DNA of 64,000 bases. It comes from Candidatus Opimibacter iunctus. GTDB lineage: Bacteria > Bacteroidota > Bacteroidia > Chitinophagales > Saprospiraceae. The notes under the pieces are model-generated. The model saw nothing but the letters and a program-made list of their open reading frames with translations, was not told the DNA's origin and did not search any database. Location: assembly GCA_016716665.1 (NCBI GenBank), contig JADJVH010000006.1, positions 124,001-188,000 of the forward strand. The letters run 5' to 3'. The position numbers were made by a program, and so were the translations under genes. This document shows, in pieces, positions 45,138 through 54,384 of this stretch (position 1 is the stretch's first letter; every line of letters begins with the position of its first letter).

Positions 45138-45515
45138 CTATCCGCCTGTTTCCTGGCGGAGGTTTTTGATCTGACTATCCCAGAGCCTTCTGAGATCATC
45201 TACTTCCTTTTCATTGGTGAAATCTGTGATCTCCAGCACTGTTTCTTCGGTTACCGGAGAGAGATACATTCTGAATTCCAGGTATTCGTGTCTTGGAGCA
45301 CCTTCCCATTTAAAGCGAAGTCTTTCCTCCTCTATATCATCAACGACTTCGGCATTTTCTTCATTCCCATTCCAGGTAAATGTATAGACGTCACCATTGA
45401 TATCTACACCGTCACAAAACCACCTGACAAGGCAGGCAGGAGTGGTCAGAAATTTATAGAGGATAGCCGGCGAGGCTTTAAAGATATATTCGAGGTCTAC
45501 GGGTATTCGCTTCAT
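45138..45515 (-). CDS. START-like (SRPBCC/AHSA1) domain protein
   Basis: A 125-residue single-domain protein of the helix-grip fold. It begins IPVDLEYIFKASPAILYKFL, followed by LVRWFCDGVDINGDVYTFTW, and ends with a long amphipathic helix (DDLRRLWDSQIKNLRQ). Such proteins bind hydrophobic ligands; no ligand or partner is known for this one. It is convergent with the reductase gene; the 38 bases between contain short GCTGACTG-type repeats. The 326 bases upstream, up to rpoD, hold no ORF. Confidence 0.85.
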   Translation of the reverse strand: MKRIPVDLEYIFKASPAILYKFLTTPACLVRWFCDGVDINGDVYTFTWNGNEENAEVVDDIEEERLRFKWEGAPRHEYLEFRMYLSPVTEETVLEITDFTNEKEVDDLRRLWDSQIKNLRQETGG

Positions 45516-45841
45516 AAGATAAAACTGGTTCAGGGCCTTTTAAAAAGAAGGCTGGTTCAGCCAGTGGGGCGTAAATAAAACAGAATTCCTGAATATAACA
45601 AACAATTGAACTTTTTTTCCGCTCAGGACATTATGAAATTGTCATACCGGAAAGCAAAAGACGATCAGCATAGCCACGGGGCAATCTTGTGCAAGTATGG
45701 TAAAATGAGGCAATTAAAAAGAAAATAAGTGGTGGTGACGATAGAAATGCTTACTTTTGCGCCTCTTTTGGGGGGATCAAAACATTTAGGTACGTTTTTT
45801 GTCTCTTCCTTTGTCCAGAACATTTTAACGTATTCTATGCC

Positions 45842-46711
45842 ATGAGGCAGCTTAAGATCACAAAATCAATTACAAACAGGGAGAGTCAATCCCTTGAAAA
45901 ATACCTTCAGGAAATCGGGAAGGTAGACCTGTTGACGCCGGAAAAGGAAGTGGACCTGGCTAAAAAGATCAAACAAGGTGACCAGATAGCCTTGGAGACT
46001 TTGACTAAGGCAAACCTCAGGTTTGTGGTCTCAGTTGCCAAGCAATACCAGAATCAGGGCCTTTCCCTCAGTGACCTGATCAACGAAGGAAATCTCGGCC
46101 TGATCAAGGCTGCTCAGCGATTTGATGAAACGAGGGGTTTTAAGTTTATCTCTTATGCAGTTTGGTGGATTCGCCAATCTATCCTGCAGGCCCTTGCTGA
46201 GCAATCCCGTATTGTGCGTCTTCCGCTCAATAAGGTAGGTTCTCTCAACAAGATCAACAGGGCTTTTTCACAGCTTGAGCAAGAGTTTGAGCGTGAGCCT
46301 TCTTCTGAGGAACTGGCTACGATCCTGGAAATTTCAGCTGACGAGGTAGAAACCACACTAGGGGTAGCTGCACGTCACGTATCCATGGATGCCCCTTTTG
46401 TCGATGGAGAAGACAATTCACTTCTCGATGTACTAGAGAATCCAAATACACCCGGCACAGATGCTGGCCTTGAATATCTGGAATCCCTGAGGAGGGAAAT
46501 TGATCGTTCATTAGGCACACTGACAGATCGCCAGGCTGATGTCATTAAGCTATATTTTGGCATCGGGGTTGAGCATCCATTGTCCCTGGAGGACATTGGT
46601 GACCGTTTTGGTCTTACTCGTGAACGCGTCCGTCAGATCAAAGATAAAGCCATCAATAAACTGAGGTCTGCCAGCAGAAGTAAATTGCTGAAAAACTACC
46701 TTGGGGCCTAA
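45842..46711 (+). CDS. rpoD: Primary RNA polymerase sigma factor (RpoD/SigA)
   Basis: A 289-residue housekeeping sigma of the short Bacteroidota type lacking region 1.1. Region 1.2 is SQSLEKYLQEIGKVDLLTPE. Region 2 contains ANLRFVVSVAKQYQNQGLSL and FKFISYAVWWIRQSILQAL, followed by region 3 and region 4 with the HTH (SLEDIGDRFGLTRERVRQIK). This factor reads the TAnnTTTG promoters noted elsewhere. The 325-base leader has no gene; a -7-like TACTTTTG at 45752-45759 is the best promoter candidate but no -33 TTG is at proper spacing. A terminator follows. Confidence 0.97.
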   Translation: MRQLKITKSITNRESQSLEKYLQEIGKVDLLTPEKEVDLAKKIKQGDQIALETLTKANLRFVVSVAKQYQNQGLSLSDLINEGNLGLIKAAQRFDETRGFKFISYAVWWIRQSILQALAEQSRIVRLPLNKVGSLNKINRAFSQLEQEFEREPSSEELATILEISADEVETTLGVAARHVSMDAPFVDGEDNSLLDVLENPNTPGTDAGLEYLESLRREIDRSLGTLTDRQADVIKLYFGIGVEHPLSLEDIGDRFGLTRERVRQIKDKAINKLRSASRSKLLKNYLGA

Positions 46712-46760
46712 TAAGGGAAACGTCAGGTGGTTGATCCAATAATCATATCAACCGAAAATA

Positions 46761-46797
46761 AAAAAGCCATTCCAGTGATCAACCGGAATGGCTTTTT
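46761..46797. terminator. Intrinsic terminator after rpoD
   Basis: AAAAAGCCATTCC (46761-46773) and GGAATGGCTTTTT (46785-46797) form a 13-bp stem with an 11-base loop and flanking A/T tracts. It lies between convergent rpoD and the DUF4252 gene and can serve both. Confidence 0.85.
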
Positions 46798-46842
46798 CTT
46801 TGTGCGGGATTGAATACCAGAAGTGATCCGAATCCCTTAGGG

Positions 46843-47358
46843 TCATTGCTTCTTGTCCAGGTTTTCGAGATATTGCATGTTGTCGATATCAAGGGCTTTG
46901 GCAAGTTTGCCGATCTTCTTAAGATCGATATTGCCAACGAAGCTCAACAAGGCAAAGTCTGTGCTGCCGCCAACGATCATGAGCAGTTCCTCCACGATGT
47001 CACCATTATCCTTGACCATAAACCGAACGTTTTCGCCGTCACCTCGTGCTGTAAGCAGTAACTCATAATTGCTGGTGCCAATTGTCTTGAGGGCATCGTT
47101 GTAGTACTGCATGGCATTCTGCTCCGTATGAAGGATACGCAGTCCTTTCATGCTCTTGATGACTTCCTGGACTTCAGGCTCCATGTCCTCAATGTCAATC
47201 TTGGCGACCATGTTGAACATTTTCGGACTGATGTAGACCACACTGAATTTCTCATCATCAATGTACTTGTTGAAGTATTTGGTGATGGCATCTTCCTGTG
47301 CGAAAGATGAAGCCGCAGTGAAGATGACGGCTAGCAAGGAAAAAAGGAAAGATTTCAT
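46843..47358 (-). CDS. DUF4252 domain protein, exported
   Basis: A 171-residue protein with a signal peptide (MKSFLFSLLAVIFTAASSFA, cleavage near residue 21). The mature DUF4252 domain includes FSVVYISPKMFNMVA and ELLLTARGDGENVRF and ends in a helical tail. Its function is unknown, but the family is repeatedly found behind an ECF sigma/anti-sigma pair in Bacteroidota, exactly as here, so it is probably a target or accessory of that sigma. Confidence 0.87.
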   Translation of the reverse strand: MKSFLFSLLAVIFTAASSFAQEDAITKYFNKYIDDEKFSVVYISPKMFNMVAKIDIEDMEPEVQEVIKSMKGLRILHTEQNAMQYYNDALKTIGTSNYELLLTARGDGENVRFMVKDNGDIVEELLMIVGGSTDFALLSFVGNIDLKKIGKLAKALDIDNMQYLENLDKKQ

Positions 47359-47393
47359 GTTAGTATGAATTGTATGAAAGTGAATGAAAGTCG

Positions 47394-47867
47394 TTATTTG
47401 AACATCTCGGCATACTTGCCGGCCTTTTGGATGTTGAGCATTGCTTCACTCTGAGACTTATTCAGCCTGGAGGAGACAAAGGCGAGGGCTTCGCGCACTT
47501 CTGCATAGGCTTTATATGGATCATCAAAGGTCTCAGCCATTTGGACAGGTTCAGTAACCTGTTGGCTGTATTTCCAGAGCCCGATACCTGAAAGTACAAA
47601 GACCAATATAGCTGCAGCACTTGCGATCCATCTGTAGAGGGGGAGGATCAGGTGAGTGGTAGAGGCATGGGCAGATTTATCCATGCGGATATTATTGGCC
47701 TTGATATCTTCAATAGTCAGGTTGCTTTTTTGTTTGCGGGCTTCAGCGATCATTGCAAAATAGCCTGCATCCGGATGGTCGGAGCCGGTCATATCGCCCA
47801 GGATTTGTTTTTCCTCTGGGAGAGAAGTTTCGGCATTCCAGTATTTTTCAAGAAGGTTAGGATCCAT
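47394..47867 (-). CDS. Putative membrane anti-sigma factor
   Basis: A 157-residue protein: a soluble N-terminus (LEKYWNAETSLPEEKQIL, about 1-80) resembling zinc-less anti-sigma domains, one transmembrane helix (about 80-102, WIASAAAILVFVLSGIGLW), and a short helical periplasmic tail. It starts three bases after the ECF sigma stop and precedes the DUF4252 gene by 35 bases. Anti-sigma function is inferred from topology and position. Confidence 0.8.
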   Translation of the reverse strand: MDPNLLEKYWNAETSLPEEKQILGDMTGSDHPDAGYFAMIAEARKQKSNLTIEDIKANNIRMDKSAHASTTHLILPLYRWIASAAAILVFVLSGIGLWKYSQQVTEPVQMAETFDDPYKAYAEVREALAFVSSRLNKSQSEAMLNIQKAGKYAEMFK

Positions 47868-47870
47868 GTG

Positions 47871-48392
47871 TTATGATGATTGATAAAGTCCAAAAGTGTT
47901 CGTCTTGCTGACCATGCGTTGTATGTGCTTTCTCGCCCTGAAGAGGCTCACCTTGACATCATCAAGATTGTAGCCGGTCATCTGCGAGATTTCTTCGTAC
48001 GTCATTTGCTCTATTTCACGCAAGTGAAATATGCTCCTTTGTTTTTCTGGCAACTGGTTGAGGCATTGCTGAAGCAAAGTCATCAGATCAGCCGTCTCCA
48101 GGAGTTTGTCCGGAACCGGCGCCTGGTCACTTACAGTGTATGCTTCGTCCATGCTGACATGATTGTCCTTGACTTTCCTGAGAAGATCAAGTGACCTGTT
48201 TCGCGTCAGGACCATCAGCCAGGCTTCAAGGTTTTCGATCTCGTCCGCTTCCTCACGCTTTTGCCAGAGCTTGTACATGACATCCTGAACCACGTCTTCA
48301 GCCACCTCGCCGTCTTTGACAAAACGGAAGGCATATCTGTAAAGTTTGTCCCTCATCTTGTGGAAAAGGGCCTCGTACTGTTCAGTATTCAT
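47871..48392 (-). CDS. ECF-type RNA polymerase sigma-70 factor
   Basis: A 173-residue ECF sigma. Region 2 (YRYAFRFVKDGEVAEDVVQD, MYKLWQ, WLMVLTRNRSLDLLR) and region 4 (LPEKQRSIFHLREIEQMTYE, MTGYNLDDVKVSLFRARKHI) are intact. It is the first gene of a sigma/anti-sigma/DUF4252 operon. The start at 48392 lies just a few bases below an ECF-type promoter (48405-48430), implying autoregulation and almost no 5' leader. Confidence 0.94.
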   Translation of the reverse strand: MNTEQYEALFHKMRDKLYRYAFRFVKDGEVAEDVVQDVMYKLWQKREEADEIENLEAWLMVLTRNRSLDLLRKVKDNHVSMDEAYTVSDQAPVPDKLLETADLMTLLQQCLNQLPEKQRSIFHLREIEQMTYEEISQMTGYNLDDVKVSLFRARKHIQRMVSKTNTFGLYQSS

Positions 48393-48404
48393 TTCGCATA
48401 TATT

Positions 48405-48430
48405 GACGATGAAAACCCCGGTTTGTTACA
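48405..48430 (-). promoter_or_regulatory. ECF-type autoregulatory promoter
   Basis: On the minus strand, TGTAAC (48430-48425), 16 bases, then CGTC (48408-48405) matches the general ECF -35 AAC / -10 CGTC pattern with correct spacing. Transcription would start about 5-7 bases before the sigma ATG at 48392. No housekeeping TAnnTTTG element is seen here. Confidence 0.6.
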
Positions 48431-48594
48431 CCTCGCCCTGGTTTTGTCGTTTTCTTGTAAAAGATGGAAGTGAACACCCATGGAAGAGGGTTGTGTGGGG
48501 ACATGCAAAGGTGCTATGAGGGCCTCGGCCGTTTCCTGATGAAGTGGATATTATCTTTTATCCTATGGAGCTTTCTGGCCTTTGGAATGCCATA

Positions 48595-50319
48595 CTAAAA
48601 GGCCCTTAGGACCACTTTACGGATATTTTCAAGGTCTGTTTTGACATTCCTGAGGTCAGCCTGTAAGACCGCCAGTTCCTCTGTTTCTATTTGAATGAGC
48701 TCATCGAATTTGCTGAACTGGTCATTCATTTTAGTTTTCAGCGTTTCGATGTAGGCATAGAGTTCTGTGGCCAATTCCTGTTGGAGGCGTGTCCGGCCTT
48801 TTTCCATCTCTGATCTGTATTGCTTCATCACTTTGCCACGCTGTAATCCAAGGGTTACACCTGCTACAAGGAAGCCTAATGCTGTGAGAACACCTCCTGT
48901 GATATCAAATACCATCCCTTGAGTGACAGCGGCCAGTATAATACCTACTACAGCCACACCGCTGCCAGCAGCCACATTTGTACCAACCCTGGTGTCGGTA
49001 TCTACCAGTCCTCTTGTAGTGAAGTTTTCTGTCCGGCTGAGAAATTGGTCAAAAGCTTCCCTCAGTTCCCGGAGTACGTTTTGTCTGCGCTGAGCGATCT
49101 CTGAAAAAATCTCATGGTCATTGGCCAGGATAGTCTTGCTGTTGCGTATCTGCAGGTCGATGTTATGTGCCATTTGCTGGATACTCTCTGCAAGATCAAG
49201 CACCCGGTCATTGATTTTTTCCTGCATACCTGTACCGAAGTCGGCCTGCAGCCTGTGCGTAAATCCTTCAAGCCAGGATTTGAGCGATTGTGATTTAGAA
49301 AATATGGCGCCAATGGATCTTTTCAACACAGGGAAAAAGGATAATGCATCGCTCAGCTCATCTTCATATTTACCAGAGACCCTGTCATAGGATGACATCA
49401 GGTTTTCGATCAGGATGTCAGCCTGGTGCCTCGCCTGCTGTCCATGATCTGACAAAGTCCATTTGATATCCTGTCTGAATGCGATGTCAGCGTCCAGTTG
49501 AAGTTGCCTGTCATTCAGACCCTTTTCAAGTCTTGAAATAATATTCAACACCGTATCCGAAATACTGATGAGCTTGTGCTGCTGTGCCTTTCCCCCTGTC
49601 ACATGATCGAGGATAAATACTTTCAGTAGCTCAAAGCCACTCTGGGCATGGTATCCTTCAAGCTCCTCCTTGGCAGAAACTGCAAAAACTACAGGGTCCT
49701 TGATGCCCTTCTTTCCCGCATACTCCACAACGCCTCGCTTGTTGATTTCCAGATCTGCAGGATCCATCAGGTCCTTTTGCTGGAGGACAAAGACTATCTT
49801 CTTGTGCCATTCTTCATGCATGTAATCAAAGAAATCCCAGGCAGATTGCCTGTAAGGGTTTTTCGCTTCAAAAACGAAAATAATCAGGTCTGCGCCAGGG
49901 ATAAACCGCTCAGTGATTTCCTGGTGGTGAGCTATGATCGTATTGGTACCCGGGGTATCAACAATCGCAATTTCCTTGAGTATTTCACTGGGCTGGAAGA
50001 TTCGCTTTAGATGAGGACTGACTTCTTCAATCTTCAGTGTTTCCCCATACATGATCTGCTGTATGGTATCCGTCATTGGAGAGGGGGCCACAGCACACAG
50101 ATCAGGCTCACCAAGCAGCGCATTGATAAATGAACTCTTTCCCGCTTTGACTTCGCCGACGATCACAAACATGAAAGGTTCGTCAATACGGTCTCTCAGG
50201 TCCGCCAATATCCGGCCAGACTCAGTATGTGAAATACGGTGGGTAAATTGCTGCAATCGTTGAAGCACCTGCTTCAATTCACCCTTTTGCTCCTGTAATT
50301 TCTGATCGACAACCTTCAT
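48595..50319 (-). CDS. Bacterial dynamin-like GTPase
   Basis: A 574-residue large GTPase. P-loop GEVKAGKSS lies at about residues 54-62, with switch I Thr in SPMTDT, DTPGTN (G3) and a G4-like QKDL. A long helical stalk follows, with two hydrophobic segments (about 438-455 and 462-485, VAVVGIILAAV and LTALGFLVAGVTLG) that can insert into the membrane, then a coiled-coil C-terminus. It is thus likely involved in membrane remodelling or repair. Bacterial dynamins often come as tandem partners; only one is here. The gene overlaps the WbqC-like gene by four bases (ATGA). Confidence 0.88.
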   Translation of the reverse strand: MKVVDQKLQEQKGELKQVLQRLQQFTHRISHTESGRILADLRDRIDEPFMFVIVGEVKAGKSSFINALLGEPDLCAVAPSPMTDTIQQIMYGETLKIEEVSPHLKRIFQPSEILKEIAIVDTPGTNTIIAHHQEITERFIPGADLIIFVFEAKNPYRQSAWDFFDYMHEEWHKKIVFVLQQKDLMDPADLEINKRGVVEYAGKKGIKDPVVFAVSAKEELEGYHAQSGFELLKVFILDHVTGGKAQQHKLISISDTVLNIISRLEKGLNDRQLQLDADIAFRQDIKWTLSDHGQQARHQADILIENLMSSYDRVSGKYEDELSDALSFFPVLKRSIGAIFSKSQSLKSWLEGFTHRLQADFGTGMQEKINDRVLDLAESIQQMAHNIDLQIRNSKTILANDHEIFSEIAQRRQNVLRELREAFDQFLSRTENFTTRGLVDTDTRVGTNVAAGSGVAVVGIILAAVTQGMVFDITGGVLTALGFLVAGVTLGLQRGKVMKQYRSEMEKGRTRLQQELATELYAYIETLKTKMNDQFSKFDELIQIETEELAVLQADLRNVKTDLENIRKVVLRAF

Positions 50320-50972
50320 CGTTTTTTTTCATATAGGTTAAATGCATAACGATCCAGATATGGGCTGGTATCCGGTCCGAGATGGCATATTGCATCCAAG
50401 ATACAGAGGTTTGGCTGATGTGTTTTATGAAGCCGAAGGATCTGGGTGTAGCCTGGGACAAGGGCAGCCGGAAGTGATCCTGAACCCGCCGAAATACCTT
50501 TCCTCAGATCTGTGTCTTCCGGACTATAGGAAGCACAATAGGTATCACTAAGGCTATACTCCCAGAGACCACTGAGCAATGATCTGATAAAGTGAATCCC
50601 GGTCATATTGAGATCCCAGAGGGTGTCATATGTCTCTCCATAGAATCGCTCCAGGACAGGAAGCACCTCGTCAAAAAATGCGGTTTTCCCATAAGCAGTT
50701 TTCAGGCTGTTCAGATGCGTTTTTCTCCACGGTTCGTCATAAGCGATACGAACTTCGCGAACCGGCATCTGCTGGTGTTTGCCCCTTTGCAGGGGGACGG
50801 TCAGGAAATGTGGGATATCTGGACCAAGAATGGCTGTTTTATTGCGCCAGGTACGCTTTTGATAGTGCTCATGGGCCTCAAGGGTTATATGCCCATGGTG
50901 CTTCCAATGGGCAAAGTATTCAATAGAAGGTATATATTGGCTCCCTGCGATGCAGACGGACATGTGTTCCAT
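50316..50972 (-). CDS. WbqC-like family protein
   Basis: A 218-residue protein of the WbqC family: a conserved start CIAGSQYIPSIEYFAHW, then HYQKRTWRNKTAI and HFLTVPLQRGKHQ. The ILDAICHLG segment at the C-terminus is also typical. Family members occur in O-antigen or polysaccharide loci, and their reaction is not firmly established. It is translationally coupled to the dynamin-like gene and divergent (24 bases) from a glycosyltransferase gene. An alternative ATG is three codons in. Confidence 0.88.
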   Translation of the reverse strand: MEHMSVCIAGSQYIPSIEYFAHWKHHGHITLEAHEHYQKRTWRNKTAILGPDIPHFLTVPLQRGKHQQMPVREVRIAYDEPWRKTHLNSLKTAYGKTAFFDEVLPVLERFYGETYDTLWDLNMTGIHFIRSLLSGLWEYSLSDTYCASYSPEDTDLRKGISAGSGSLPAALVPGYTQILRLHKTHQPNLCILDAICHLGPDTSPYLDRYAFNLYEKKR

Positions 50973-50996
50973 GATTAGACCGCTAAGTTAAACCTC

Positions 50997-52277
50997 ATGC
51001 CCGAAGATATCCACTGGCAAAAATATGCTTCCCGATTCAGGACCTTTCCTTCAATGCTGGAAATGGGGCTTAACAAACCAGGTATGGTGGTTTGCATTCC
51101 TGTATATAGCGAGCCAGAGCTGCTCACCACCTTGGATTCATTGTATAGTTGTGATCTGCCGGATATAAAGACTGAAGTGATCCTGCTCTTCAACAAAAGC
51201 GACAGGATGACAATAGATGAGGTTACTCAACATGATTTGACCTGGAAAAACACTATTGACTGGATTGAAGATCATAGGAGGGAAGGCTTGAATTTCCTTC
51301 CGCTATACCTGGAGGCATGTCCTGACCCTAAAGGTGGGGTAGGATGGGCCAGAAAGCTGGTCATGGACGAAGCAGCCAGGAGGCTTGACCAGGAGGGCAT
51401 ATTACTCTGCCTTGATGGCGATTGCACAGTATCTGGAAATTATCTGCGAAGGGTCTATGATTATTTCACAGATCAACCTTTATGCGATGCGGCTTCCATC
51501 CATTTTGAGCACAAGCTTGATCTCCCGGATAGGCATGTGATGGAAGCAATAGCTCAGTATGAACTGCATCTTCGATACCTGGTTGCTGCACTGAGATGGG
51601 CAGGTCACCCTTTTGCCTTTCATACGGTCGGTTCCAGTATGGCTGTCCGTAGAAAAGCCTATTTATTGCAGGGTGGAATGAACACGAGGCAAGCCGGGGA
51701 GGATTTCTATTTTCTCCAGAAATTTATTGAGATCGAAAGTCTGTATGAAATAAAGGATACCTCTGTTTTTCCTTCTTCCCGTATTTCAGGTAGAGTGCCT
51801 TTCGGTACAGGACGAGCCATGCAGACCTTGCTCAATGCGCCAGGCGAATGGATGACTACCGATATAGAGGTTTTTCGATTGATCAAGCCACTCATTGAAG
51901 GTGTTGATAGAATCAGGCAGATCTTCAAAGAAGATCAAAGGGCAGACACGCTTGATTTGTTGTCTGATGGATTGGGACTGCATGAATGGGTAATCCGGTT
52001 TTTGGATCATATCAGATTTGTAGAGCAATGCAGGGAGATCTCGGCGCAGACTACAAATGCTGCCGCATTCAGGAGGAGATTTTTCCGCTATTTCAATTCC
52101 TTTATGATGATCAGGTATATGCATTATATCAGTCAGCATTATATACCGCAATCGGCCATTACAAAATCGGCCAATGCCTTGCGCTCACAATTGGATGGTT
52201 TACCTGAAAGGGCTGAGGATGTATTTGAATTATTGGAACTTTTCCGGCAAATGGATAAATTCAATTCGGGAAGATAA
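50997..52277 (+). CDS. Family 2-type glycosyltransferase
   Basis: A 426-residue GT-A fold enzyme without membrane segments. The nucleotide-sugar strand is GMVVCIPVYSEPELL. The DxD-type metal site lies in LLCLDGDCTVSGNYL (about residue 140), and an acceptor-side acidic segment in MNTRQAGEDFYFLQK (about 235) provides the ED catalytic motif. The C-terminal 120 residues are helical. Donor and acceptor are unknown. It is followed 16 bases later by a polytopic membrane protein and is divergent from wbqC-like/dynamin. Confidence 0.88.
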   Translation: MPEDIHWQKYASRFRTFPSMLEMGLNKPGMVVCIPVYSEPELLTTLDSLYSCDLPDIKTEVILLFNKSDRMTIDEVTQHDLTWKNTIDWIEDHRREGLNFLPLYLEACPDPKGGVGWARKLVMDEAARRLDQEGILLCLDGDCTVSGNYLRRVYDYFTDQPLCDAASIHFEHKLDLPDRHVMEAIAQYELHLRYLVAALRWAGHPFAFHTVGSSMAVRRKAYLLQGGMNTRQAGEDFYFLQKFIEIESLYEIKDTSVFPSSRISGRVPFGTGRAMQTLLNAPGEWMTTDIEVFRLIKPLIEGVDRIRQIFKEDQRADTLDLLSDGLGLHEWVIRFLDHIRFVEQCREISAQTTNAAAFRRRFFRYFNSFMMIRYMHYISQHYIPQSAITKSANALRSQLDGLPERAEDVFELLELFRQMDKFNSGR

Positions 52278-52293
52278 TTTATATTACATCGAT

Positions 52294-53904
52294 ATGCGCA
52301 GACCTTCTTCAGATACACTGATATTTTTCCTGGCTTTAGCCATTTCAATGTTACCATTGGTATTCTGCGATTATATTGTTACTTCAGATGGTCCATGCCA
52401 TTTTTACAATTCGCACATACTGGTCAGTTGGTTATTAGAAGGGAAGAAAGATTTCTTCCTGCCTTTCCTGCAGCTCAATAAATATCTTGACCCCAACTGG
52501 ATTACAAATGCTGTTCAGATTCCATTGGTGAAACTCTTTCCTGTGATCTGGGCTGAGAAATTATTCTTCGCCCTATACCTTCTGGTGTTTGCATTCGGTT
52601 TCAGGAAGGTAGTTAAGGAGATTAATCCTAAAGCCGTTTTCCTGGCGGGTATTGGGGTCATCTTTGCCTGGAATTATATCCTGATGAAAGGGTTCCACAA
52701 CAATGCCTGGAGTATTGCCATCTGGTTCTGGGTGCTGGCCTTCTGGATAAAATCGCTTCGGACCCCATCCGTTTATACGTATGCCATGATCACTATTTTA
52801 TTCATGGCTTTGTATCTCGCACATCCGGTAGGATTAGTCTTTGCTTTTCTATCAGTGGGATGTGTAGTTTTAGGATATGGGCTTTTTCACTTTAAGGATA
52901 AGGGATTAAGGTCAACCGTATATTTTTATTTAGCGGAAGCAGGAAAACTGGTGCTATGCAGTGCTATTCCAGTGTACTTGTTTATAACTTTTTACCTCCG
53001 CAGGGAATGGTCTAAAGAAGCCAACACAGCACCATTTAAGGTGATTGCCAATGAATTGCTACACTTAAAGTCGCTGATTTTACTGAGTACTAAGGAAGAG
53101 CCTTTTATTTTGGTTTTGGTGGCCCTGATTTTGCTGATGGCTGTCTGGTTTGTAGTAAGTCGTATCAGAGCAGGGGGATGGAAAATGTATGATGGGTTGC
53201 TTCTGTTGTTCATTGCTTCACTCGTGGTTGTTTTCAATCCGCCCAGTAGTATTTCCGGAGGGCTTGAGATTGGGGTCAGGCTTGGCATGTTTCCATTTTT
53301 CTGCTTGCTTTTTTGGTTGGCTACATTTGATTTTCCTCCACAAGTGCGTTTGGCAGTTTCTTTCGTTGCGTTATGTATAGCAGGTGGATTGATGTACCTG
53401 AGGCTTCCTATACACCAAAAGGCATCGGATTACGCATCAGAAATTGTTACCGCCATTGATTCTATCGAGGATCAATCCACCGTTTTGGTGTTAAATTATG
53501 ATTGGGCGGGCAAGACGCCAGAAGGTGAGATCATTTCTGACAAGGCTTGGTTATTCGTCCATGTCGATTGCTACCTTGGGGCATATAAGGATTTGGTGAT
53601 ATCAGACAACTATGAAGCCAATTTCTGGTATTTTCCACTGGTCGAGCGCTGGGAAACGAATATGTATATGCAGACGGATAAGGACCGGATCAATTTTGAC
53701 AACCGTCCCCCGCGGGCAGACATGAACAGCTATAAGCGGAGAACAGGACAGTATATTGATTATGTCCTCATGTTATCCTACAGTGACGAGTATGCTGGAC
53801 ATCCTTACACAGGCGAGATCTTTCAGCAATTGGAGGCTGAGTACAAGCCACGATTTACCTCCGCAAACCGCAGAGCTATCCTGTATAAAAGAGTAATGTA
53901 TTAA
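52294..53904 (+). CDS. Polytopic membrane protein, GT-C glycosyltransferase-like
   Basis: A 536-residue protein with about 10-11 transmembrane helices in the first 390 residues and a soluble periplasmic C-terminal domain (about 400-536). After helix 1 comes VTSDGPCHFYNSHIL, an acidic loop in the position of the catalytic Asp of lipid-linked GT-C enzymes. The topology fits a mannosyltransferase or arabinosyltransferase-like protein, but no family is certain. The ATG at 52294 is used rather than an upstream in-frame start inside the preceding glycosyltransferase gene. It is co-transcribed with that gene. Confidence 0.75.
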   Translation: MRRPSSDTLIFFLALAISMLPLVFCDYIVTSDGPCHFYNSHILVSWLLEGKKDFFLPFLQLNKYLDPNWITNAVQIPLVKLFPVIWAEKLFFALYLLVFAFGFRKVVKEINPKAVFLAGIGVIFAWNYILMKGFHNNAWSIAIWFWVLAFWIKSLRTPSVYTYAMITILFMALYLAHPVGLVFAFLSVGCVVLGYGLFHFKDKGLRSTVYFYLAEAGKLVLCSAIPVYLFITFYLRREWSKEANTAPFKVIANELLHLKSLILLSTKEEPFILVLVALILLMAVWFVVSRIRAGGWKMYDGLLLLFIASLVVVFNPPSSISGGLEIGVRLGMFPFFCLLFWLATFDFPPQVRLAVSFVALCIAGGLMYLRLPIHQKASDYASEIVTAIDSIEDQSTVLVLNYDWAGKTPEGEIISDKAWLFVHVDCYLGAYKDLVISDNYEANFWYFPLVERWETNMYMQTDKDRINFDNRPPRADMNSYKRRTGQYIDYVLMLSYSDEYAGHPYTGEIFQQLEAEYKPRFTSANRRAILYKRVMY

Positions 53905-53922
53905 AGGCTTTTCCAGATATTC

Positions 53923-54345
53923 CTATCGGAACATTTCCATCCTGGAGAAGTGAAAAGAAGCCTCGATCGCAGCATTTTCATCAGAATCTGAACCGTGAAC
54001 CGCATTTTCACCAATGTTTTTGGCAAAAAGTGCACGGATAGTGCCTGGAGCAGCTTTGGAAGGGTCTGTAGCTCCGATCAGGGTGCGGAAATCTTCAACC
54101 GCATTGTCTTTTTCGAGGACTGCGGCTACGATAGGACCAGATGACATAAAATCGACCAATTCCCCGAAGAAGCCTCTTTCGCTATGTACAGCGTAGAATT
54201 CACCAGCTTTTTCAGCGGACAATTTTGTGTATTTCATGGCGACAATCTTAAAGCCGGCCTTGTTGATTTGAGCCAGGATAGCGCCTATATGGCCTGCTGC
54301 AACAGCGTCAGGCTTGATCATCGTAAAAGTTATGTTATTAGCCAT
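53923..54345 (-). CDS. ndk: Nucleoside diphosphate kinase
   Basis: A 140-residue enzyme that equilibrates NTP and dNTP pools. The start is ANNITFTMIKPDAV, the nucleotide-binding segment GATDPSKAAPGTIR is conserved, and the phospho-histidine is in NAVHGSDS (about residue 118). The ATG at 54345 is chosen because the longer frame would run through its own promoter (TAAATTTG at 54392-54385, minus strand). Confidence 0.97.
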   Translation of the reverse strand: MANNITFTMIKPDAVAAGHIGAILAQINKAGFKIVAMKYTKLSAEKAGEFYAVHSERGFFGELVDFMSSGPIVAAVLEKDNAVEDFRTLIGATDPSKAAPGTIRALFAKNIGENAVHGSDSDENAAIEASFHFSRMEMFR

Positions 54346-54384
54346 GTGTCTTGAATTGTTGTCTTTTTTGTCCCGAACGGGGCG

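Noticed and set aside
47394..48392. ECF/anti-sigma operon as a FecR-type system
   Set aside because: The anti-sigma lacks the FecR and DUF4974 domains seen in the pair at 42431-43943; it is the other, DUF4252-linked class.
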